Source: Ruminococcus sp.
GTDB lineage: Bacteria > Bacillota > Clostridia > Oscillospirales > Acutalibacteraceae
Length of the DNA: 64,000 bases
NCBI GenBank assembly: GCA_017473775.1
Contig: JAFUJH010000052.1
Coordinates: 1-64,000 of the forward strand
Direction: 5' to 3'
The stretch's first letter is position 1, and every line of letters starts with the position of its first letter. Below the pieces are notes generated by a model, which was not told the origin of the DNA, did not search any database, and saw only the letters and a program-made list of their open reading frames with translations. Shown in pieces: positions 59,316-64,000 of this stretch. A program made the translations under genes and the position numbers.

Positions 59316-59348
59316 ATGATGATACTAACAAAGCGATGGCGTTACTAA
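59316..59348 (+). CDS. 10-codon leader-like ORF with a Trp codon (MMILTKRWRY)
   Basis: An ATG preceded by a perfect GGAGGT (59308-59313, short spacing) opens a frame of ten codons with TGG at the eighth position. It stands between the second terminator and trpB2. No further terminator is visible after it. It could be a remnant of ribosome-mediated attenuation or a translational coupling leader. Confidence 0.35.
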   Translation: MMILTKRWRY

Positions 59349-59405
59349 GAATGACACCTGATAAAACCCATTACAAATTAAATTTATTTACAAGAGGTAA
59401 TTAAT

Positions 59406-60779
59406 ATGAAAACCGAAAAAATCCCTTATAAAATTTATCTTGAAGAAACAGAGATGCCCAAGTCTTGGTATAATCTGCGTGCAGATATGCAGAAAAAACC
59501 TGCACCACTTCTCAACCCTGCAAACGGCAAGCCTATGACCGCACAGGAGCTTGCAGGGGTATTCTGCGACGAGCTTATTGCTCAGGAGCTTGACGACACT
59601 ACCCCTTACTTTGAAATTCCCGAGGAAATCCGCGATTTCTATAAAATGTACCGTCCCTCTCCCCTTGTCAGAGCTTACTGTCTTGAGGAAAAGCTGGGAA
59701 CTCCCGCAAAAATATACTACAAGTTTGAAGGTAACAACACCTCAGGCTCTCACAAGCTGAACTCTGCCATTGCTCAGGCATACTATGCCAAGAAGCAGGG
59801 CCTCAAGGGTGTAACTACTGAGACAGGAGCAGGTCAGTGGGGCACAGCACTTTCTATGGCTTGCTCATACTTCGGACTGGACTGCAAGGTGTATATGGTA
59901 AAATGTTCCTATGAGCAAAAGCCCTTCAGGCGTGAGGTTATGCGCACCTACGGTGCGTCGGTCACTCCCTCCCCCTCTATGGAGACTGAGGTTGGCAAGA
60001 AGATTCTCTTAGAACACCCCGACACAACAGGAAGCCTTGGCTGTGCAATTTCCGAGGCAGTTGAAAAAGCTGTCACAAGCGAGGGCTACCGCTATGTACT
60101 GGGAAGCGTTCTCAATCAGGTACTTCTGCACCAGTCGGTTATCGGTCTGGAGACCAAAGCCGCTCTTGATAAATACAACATCAAGCCCGATATCATCATC
60201 GGATGTGCAGGCGGCGGAAGCAATCTGGGCGGTCTTATCGCACCCTTTATGGGCGAAAAGCTGAGAGGCGAAGCAGACTACCGCATAATCGCAGTTGAGC
60301 CTGCCTCCTGCCCCAGCTTTACAAGAGGTGTTTACGCCTACGACTTCTGCGACACAGGTATGGTTTGTCCCCTTGCCAAGATGTACACTCTGGGTAGCGG
60401 CTTCATCCCCTCGGCAAACCACGCCGGCGGACTCAGATACCACGGTATGAGCTCCACTCTTTCCGAGCTTTATCACCAGGGACTTATGGAGGCAACAAGC
60501 GTTAAGCAGACGGATGTATTTGAGGCGGCAGAATACTTTGCAAGAGTGGAGGGAATCCTGCCCGCACCGGAAAGCTCCCACGCTATCCGCGTTGCCATTG
60601 ACGAGGCACTCAAATGCAAGGAAACAGGTGAGGAAAAGACCATCGTCTTTGGACTTACAGGTACAGGTTACTTCGATATGGTAGCTTATGAAAAATTCCA
60701 CGAAGGCAAAATGAGCGACTATATCCCCACCGACGAAGAACTCGCCGCCTACAGAGCAAAACTCCCCAAGGTAGAATAA
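59406..60779 (+). CDS. trpB: tryptophan synthase beta chain-like protein, TrpB2 type
   Basis: A 457-residue PLP enzyme of the TrpB2 group, which makes tryptophan from indole and serine and does not depend on TrpA in the usual way. The PLP Lys is in NTSGSHKLNS (Lys 117), the glycine loop is GCAGGGSNLGGL, and the N-terminal extension (about 70 residues) is typical of TrpB2. The Trp-specifier T-box upstream supports a role in tryptophan supply. No other trp genes are adjacent, so it may salvage indole. Start at ATG 59406 after AGAGGT. Confidence 0.9.
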   Translation: MKTEKIPYKIYLEETEMPKSWYNLRADMQKKPAPLLNPANGKPMTAQELAGVFCDELIAQELDDTTPYFEIPEEIRDFYKMYRPSPLVRAYCLEEKLGTPAKIYYKFEGNNTSGSHKLNSAIAQAYYAKKQGLKGVTTETGAGQWGTALSMACSYFGLDCKVYMVKCSYEQKPFRREVMRTYGASVTPSPSMETEVGKKILLEHPDTTGSLGCAISEAVEKAVTSEGYRYVLGSVLNQVLLHQSVIGLETKAALDKYNIKPDIIIGCAGGGSNLGGLIAPFMGEKLRGEADYRIIAVEPASCPSFTRGVYAYDFCDTGMVCPLAKMYTLGSGFIPSANHAGGLRYHGMSSTLSELYHQGLMEATSVKQTDVFEAAEYFARVEGILPAPESSHAIRVAIDEALKCKETGEEKTIVFGLTGTGYFDMVAYEKFHEGKMSDYIPTDEELAAYRAKLPKVE

Positions 60780-60800
60780 ATCACAGCTTATATAACACAA

Positions 60801-60838
60801 AAACGGCATCCTGATGCACAGTGCACGGGATGCCGTTT
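60801..60838. terminator. bidirectional terminator between trpB2 and the ABC operon
   Basis: AAACGGCATCC (60801-60811) pairs with GGATGCCGTTT (60828-60838); TTTTT follows on the minus strand and TTTCGATTTG on the plus strand. Confidence 0.8.
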
Positions 60839-60865
60839 CGATTTGTTTATTTGTTTTATTATCCG

Positions 60866-61660
60866 TTAGGAGAGAATTGCTCTGTCGTTGGTGAATTCCT
60901 TGCCGCTTTCCTTAACAAAGAGATTCATCAGGTCCTCAACGGTGAGGTTTTTCTTCTGCTCTCCCTCAACATCAAGGATAACCTTACCCTCATTCATCAT
61001 AATGAGACGGTTGCCGTGAGCAATTGCGTCCTTCATATTGTGGGTAATCATCAGAGTTGTCAGGTGATTCTCGTTTACCAGCTTGTCGGTAAGCTCCAGC
61101 ACCTTGGCGGCTGTCTTGGGGTCAAGTGCCGCTGTGTGCTCGTCAAGAAGCAGAAGCTTCGGGCGTCTGAGGGTTGCCATAAGCAGGGTGACAGCCTGAC
61201 GCTGTCCGCCTGAGAGCAGTCCGACCTTGCTGGAGAGTCTTGTCTCAAGTCCCAGCTCCAATGTCTCAAGGAGCTTTACATAGCTCTCTCGCTCTGCCTT
61301 TTTGATACCCCACACCAGCTTACGCTTAGTACCGCGGCGTGCGGCAATGGACAGATTCTCTGCAATTTCCATATCGGGAGCTGTGCCCATCATAGGGTCC
61401 TGAAATACTCTGCCTAAAAACTTGGCACGCTTGTACTCAGGCATATTTGTAACATCTACGCCGTCAATCTCAATTGTGCCGTAATCGGGAGTCCATACGC
61501 CTGCGATTGCGTTGAGGAGTGTGGACTTGCCTGCTCCGTTGCCGCCGATAACGGTAACGAAGTCTCCGTCCCTGAGAGTCAGGTCAAGGCCGCACAATGC
61601 CATCTTTGCATTGACAGTACCGGGGTTAAATGTCTTCTGCAGGTTGGTGATTTTAAGCAT
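60866..61660 (-). CDS. TrpXYZ-type ABC importer ATP-binding protein
   Basis: A 264-residue ATPase. Walker A GGNGAGKST, signature LLSGGQRQAVTLLMATLR, Walker B KLLLLDEHTAALDPKTA (His replaces the usual Pro after the Glu, as in this family), switch His in ITHNMKDA. I chose the ATG at 61660, which follows GGAGGTG and overlaps the permease end by eight bases. Last gene of the operon. Confidence 0.9.
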   Translation of the reverse strand: MLKITNLQKTFNPGTVNAKMALCGLDLTLRDGDFVTVIGGNGAGKSTLLNAIAGVWTPDYGTIEIDGVDVTNMPEYKRAKFLGRVFQDPMMGTAPDMEIAENLSIAARRGTKRKLVWGIKKAERESYVKLLETLELGLETRLSSKVGLLSGGQRQAVTLLMATLRRPKLLLLDEHTAALDPKTAAKVLELTDKLVNENHLTTLMITHNMKDAIAHGNRLIMMNEGKVILDVEGEQKKNLTVEDLMNLFVKESGKEFTNDRAILS

Positions 61661-62579
61661 TTGCGTCACCTCCTGCATTGATGTCAGCAGAAATAGCCTG
61701 AGGCTTCTGCTTTGTAAAGTACTTACTCTTCAGGTAAGGCACCGCAAGGAACAGTGCAACGATAATTGCAGACAGCATCTTCAGGTAGTCGGTCTTGAGT
61801 CCCATAATAACAACGAAGTTGTAGATGATAAAGTACACAACACCGCCGCATACAACGCCGATGAGGCTTACAACAAGGTTGGGTTTAATCTTTGTGGAAA
61901 CAGAAAGTCCGATGAAGATAGCCGCAAGTCCGATAACAATAGCGCCGCGTCCGTCATTGATGTTGGCTGAGCCCTTGTACTGTGCAAGGAGTGAGCCTGA
62001 AAGTGCAACGATACCGTTGGAGATTGCAAGGCCGAGCACCTTGTTGAAGTTTACATTGATACCCTGAGCACGGCTCATATGAGGGTTATCGCCTGTAGAC
62101 TTGAGGGTAAGTCCCACCTCGGTATAGAAGAACAGCCAGAGCACAATGACAACAACTGCAATCATAATGCCTGCAACAACAATTGCGAGGGGGTTATTAC
62201 TCATGCTGAGCATCAGCGGATGCTGACTGCCCACAAAGGAAATAAGGGATTTACCGCCAAGGATTGCAAGGTTCACGGAATACAGGCTCAGCTGTGTGAG
62301 AATACCTGCCAAAATAGAGGGTATTCCCAGAGCAGTGTGAAGAAGCCCTGTCACTGTGCCTGCAACAGCACCGGCTATGAAAGCAATAATAATGCTTATC
62401 CACGCAGGGACACCGTTTGTGATGAGAACTGCACAGACACAGCCGCCTGTGCATATAGTGCCGTCAACAGAAAGGTCGGCAATATCAAGAATTTTATAGG
62501 ATATATAGACACCGATTGCCATCAATCCCCAGATAAGACCCTCTGCAACAGCACCGGGTAAAGCGTATAAAAAAGCCAT
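61653..62579 (-). CDS. TrpXYZ-type ABC importer permease
   Basis: A 308-residue permease with about eight to nine membrane helices, of the branched-chain amino acid/ribose type (BPD_transp_2): GAVAEGLIWGLMAIGVYISY at the N-terminus, SVDGTICTGGCVCAVLITNG, and NGIVALSGSLLAQYKGSANI. Together with the DUF534-type binding protein and the ATPase it forms an importer called TrpXYZ or similar in comparative T-box studies; the substrate there is an aromatic amino acid. Confidence 0.9.
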   Translation of the reverse strand: MAFLYALPGAVAEGLIWGLMAIGVYISYKILDIADLSVDGTICTGGCVCAVLITNGVPAWISIIIAFIAGAVAGTVTGLLHTALGIPSILAGILTQLSLYSVNLAILGGKSLISFVGSQHPLMLSMSNNPLAIVVAGIMIAVVVIVLWLFFYTEVGLTLKSTGDNPHMSRAQGINVNFNKVLGLAISNGIVALSGSLLAQYKGSANINDGRGAIVIGLAAIFIGLSVSTKIKPNLVVSLIGVVCGGVVYFIIYNFVVIMGLKTDYLKMLSAIIVALFLAVPYLKSKYFTKQKPQAISADINAGGDANA

Positions 62580-62611
62580 AAGTTAAAACTCGTAATTTCT
62601 GAAGAATTTAA

Positions 62612-63538
62612 TTAGTTCTCGGGAACTGTAATACCGAGAGTTGCGCACAGGTCCTCGTTGTAAACAACTGTGGGAGTGAGAGTCATAACCTCGTAGTCAG
62701 CAGTTGTCTTGTTGCCAAGGAGAATCTCAGCTGCCATCTTGCCTGTTTCTACACCAAGCTCGTAGTAGTCGATTGCAAGGCTTGCGTAGCAGATTGCACC
62801 GCCGTAGCTTGTGAATACGGGAACCTTCTTGTCTGTGCAGATATTGCCAACGATTGTATCGTTCTGAGCAACTGTATTGTCAGAAGGAACATAGATTGCC
62901 TTACACTCAGATGCGGCGGATGTGGTCAGCGCCTGAAGCTCTGTTGTCTCAGAGAAGGTGTATGCCTTAACTACGATACCCTCAGCCTCAAAGAGAGCCT
63001 TAACTGCCTCGTACTGAACAAGAGAGTTGGATTCGTTTGTGCAGTAGATAACACCTACCTGATCGCCTGCAACAAGAGAAAGAGTGTCAATCATCATCTG
63101 AGCCTGCTCGTCAAAGGGAACTGCATCAGAAGTACCTGTTACATTAGCAGGAATGTTGCCTGAGAAAGTATCATCGTAATCAGTTACGGATGTACCGAGA
63201 ACAGGAATCTCTGTTGTAGCGTTAGCAGCTGCCAGAAGTGCAGGAGTTGCGTTAGCCATAATAAGGTCTACCTTCTTAGCTGTGAAAGTGTTGATAACTG
63301 TAGGACAGAGGGTTGCATCGCCTGCTACCTGAGTGTCGATGTCAACTGTCTTGCCTGCAGCTGTCATTGCCTCATTGAGAGCATCAATAAAGCCCTGTGT
63401 TGCCTGGTCAAGGGAGTCGTGCTCCATAAGCTGGCAGATACCTACTGTGTAGGTGTCGCCGCCGTCACAAGCGGTAAGTGACAGGCACATAGTGATGCTG
63501 AGCACTGCTACCATAAGGATTGCTAAAAACTTTTTCAT
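62612..63538 (-). CDS. ABC importer substrate-binding lipoprotein (DUF534/TrpX type)
   Basis: A 308-residue lipoprotein with lipobox SLTAC (Cys near 24). The mature protein has the type I periplasmic-binding fold of the TrpX/DUF534 family (YTVGICQLMEHDSLDQATQG, LIMANATPALLAAANATTEI, VPVFTSYGGAICYASLAIDY). I chose the ATG at 63538 after GGAGGAACC. First gene of the operon; a T-box leader precedes it. Confidence 0.9.
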   Translation of the reverse strand: MKKFLAILMVAVLSITMCLSLTACDGGDTYTVGICQLMEHDSLDQATQGFIDALNEAMTAAGKTVDIDTQVAGDATLCPTVINTFTAKKVDLIMANATPALLAAANATTEIPVLGTSVTDYDDTFSGNIPANVTGTSDAVPFDEQAQMMIDTLSLVAGDQVGVIYCTNESNSLVQYEAVKALFEAEGIVVKAYTFSETTELQALTTSAASECKAIYVPSDNTVAQNDTIVGNICTDKKVPVFTSYGGAICYASLAIDYYELGVETGKMAAEILLGNKTTADYEVMTLTPTVVYNEDLCATLGITVPEN

Positions 63539-63630
63539 TTTTGGTTCCTCCAAACCGCGGCCATTGACCGCAAAAATTAATTATACATCCCTCCTACGGG
63601 ATGACGGGTACTGAAAAATGCAGAGAAAAA

Positions 63631-63900
63631 CAAAAATCGCCCCTGCATATACAGGGGCGAAAAATCGCGGTACCACTCTGCTTTACTCCTTCCTCACGAA
63701 AAGAGTCTCAAAAGGTGCAAGCACACCTTCACGATGTAACGGTCGAACCCGACAATGCCTACGCAGCATACGCCTTCAGCTTGCAGCTAACGGAGTGAAT
63801 TCGCCGAGGTTGTATTACTGCATTGCACCTGACTGCAGCTCTCTGAAAATACAAGGTAACGGGTACTAATTTCCGCTCAAACGCTTTTGTTTATATGATG
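63631..63900 (-). ncRNA. T-box riboswitch, probable phenylalanine specifier
   Basis: Minus strand AGAGTGGTACCGCG (63679-63666) is the T-box core, followed by the terminator. Further upstream, stem I carries GAGAGCTGCAGTCAGGTGC and CGAATTCACTCCG. In the frame shared by T-box specifier loops (GAA-xxx-AC) the specifier is TTC at 63799-63797, for Phe. A shift by one base would give Asn or Ser, so the reading should be confirmed by folding. The Trp T-box at 59047 aligns TGG to the same position. Confidence 0.8.
63637..63660 (-). terminator. T-box terminator of the ABC importer operon
   Basis: TCGCCCCTG (63637-63645) and CAGGGGCGA (63652-63660) form a stem; the minus strand continues TTTTTG. Confidence 0.85.
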
Positions 63901-63906
63901 GTTAAT

Positions 63907-63935
63907 ATTTTACTGCAATAAATTTTATTTGTCAA
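63907..63935 (-). promoter_or_regulatory. promoter of the ABC importer T-box leader
   Basis: Minus strand TTGACA (63930-63935), 17 bases, TAAAAT (63907-63912). Confidence 0.75.
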
Positions 63936-63976
63936 TTGTTTTTTCCTTAATGCGATAATTTTTTACACAAAAATGA

Positions 63977-64000
63977 GCCCCTCTGTGTTTACAGAAGGGC
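63977..64000 (-). terminator. terminator of a gene beyond the right edge
   Basis: GCCC-C-TCTGT (63977-63986) pairs with ACAGA-A-GGGC (63991-64000). On the minus strand TCATTTTTGTG follows, so a minus-strand gene beyond base 64000 ends here. Confidence 0.75.

Noticed and set aside
60009..60809. Minus-strand open frame of 266 codons
   Set aside because: Antisense to trpB2, whose PLP motifs and T-box leader are unmistakable; the antisense peptide is Cys/Val-rich without family features.

Overview
The window looks like chromosomal DNA of a gut Firmicute (class Clostridia, Oscillospiraceae/Ruminococcaceae-like). The pointers are moderate-to-low GC, strong AGGAGG-type ribosome binding sites, two T-box leaders, dockerin and cohesin domains typical of cellulosome-bearing anaerobes, an AdhE and [FeFe]-hydrogenase fermentation operon, and 2-aminoethylphosphonate catabolism. 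Assignment to a genus is not possible from the sequence alone. Most genes are on the minus strand in compact operons.

Layout. 1-3.6 kb: a GNAT acetyltransferase behind a promoter, a 9-codon leader ORF and two tandem terminators; an XRE/zinc-ribbon regulator whose promoter sits inside a perfect palindrome; a small pyrophosphatase-fold protein; a serine hydrolase. 3.6-15.5 kb: one operon of response regulator, histidine kinase, three lipoproteins sharing a Cys-x-Lys-Pro-Asn-Cys-[Leu/Met]-His motif, two paralogous large permeases and one ATPase. 15.7-17.8 kb: a small unit with a pseudoknot-forming RNA, a pRiA4b ORF-3-like gene pair and a structured intergenic region. 17.8-25.4 kb: a seven-gene operon for exported proteins, two of them ending in dockerins. 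25.4-27.5 kb: a pseudoknot-capable leader before a membrane LuxR-type regulator with a lipobox, then an undescribed open frame with its own promoter and terminator. 27.5-31.1 kb: a CitA/CitB-like two-component pair divergent from a SemiSWEET and SGNH-like pair, then an IS3 remnant. 31.1-38.5 kb: an operon with a MacB-type ATPase/FtsX permease, a heterodimeric ABC exporter, YgbA-like and YbaN-like proteins and a truncated last ORF, preceded by two TTAGC-N4-GCTAA dyads.

38.7-44.0 kb: a complete 2-aminoethylphosphonate uptake and degradation operon (PhnW, PhnX and a three-part ABC importer with a fused permease). 44.1-53.4 kb: a fermentation operon of AdhE, a kinase-like protein, two small 2Fe-2S proteins, a PAS-linked [FeFe]-hydrogenase homologue, a SpoIIE-type phosphatase, L-lactate dehydrogenase and a group-B-type [FeFe]-hydrogenase. 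A C-terminal remnant of the NADH-sensing repressor Rex lies just upstream of adhE. 54.0-58.9 kb: a GNAT-SnoaL fusion, a membrane-anchored cohesin protein, an Rrf2 regulator, CysK and a MetY-type sulfhydrylase whose promoter overlaps a palindrome. 58.9-64.0 kb: a Trp-specifier T-box before a TrpB2-type gene, and a convergent ABC importer of the TrpXYZ type behind a second T-box whose specifier reads most naturally as UUC (Phe).

How it fits together: the window holds sensory surface systems, a polysaccharide-associated adhesion set (dockerins plus an anchored cohesin), nutrient acquisition controlled by tRNA charging, and a redox-disposal operon that appears to carry its own hydrogen-sensing components.
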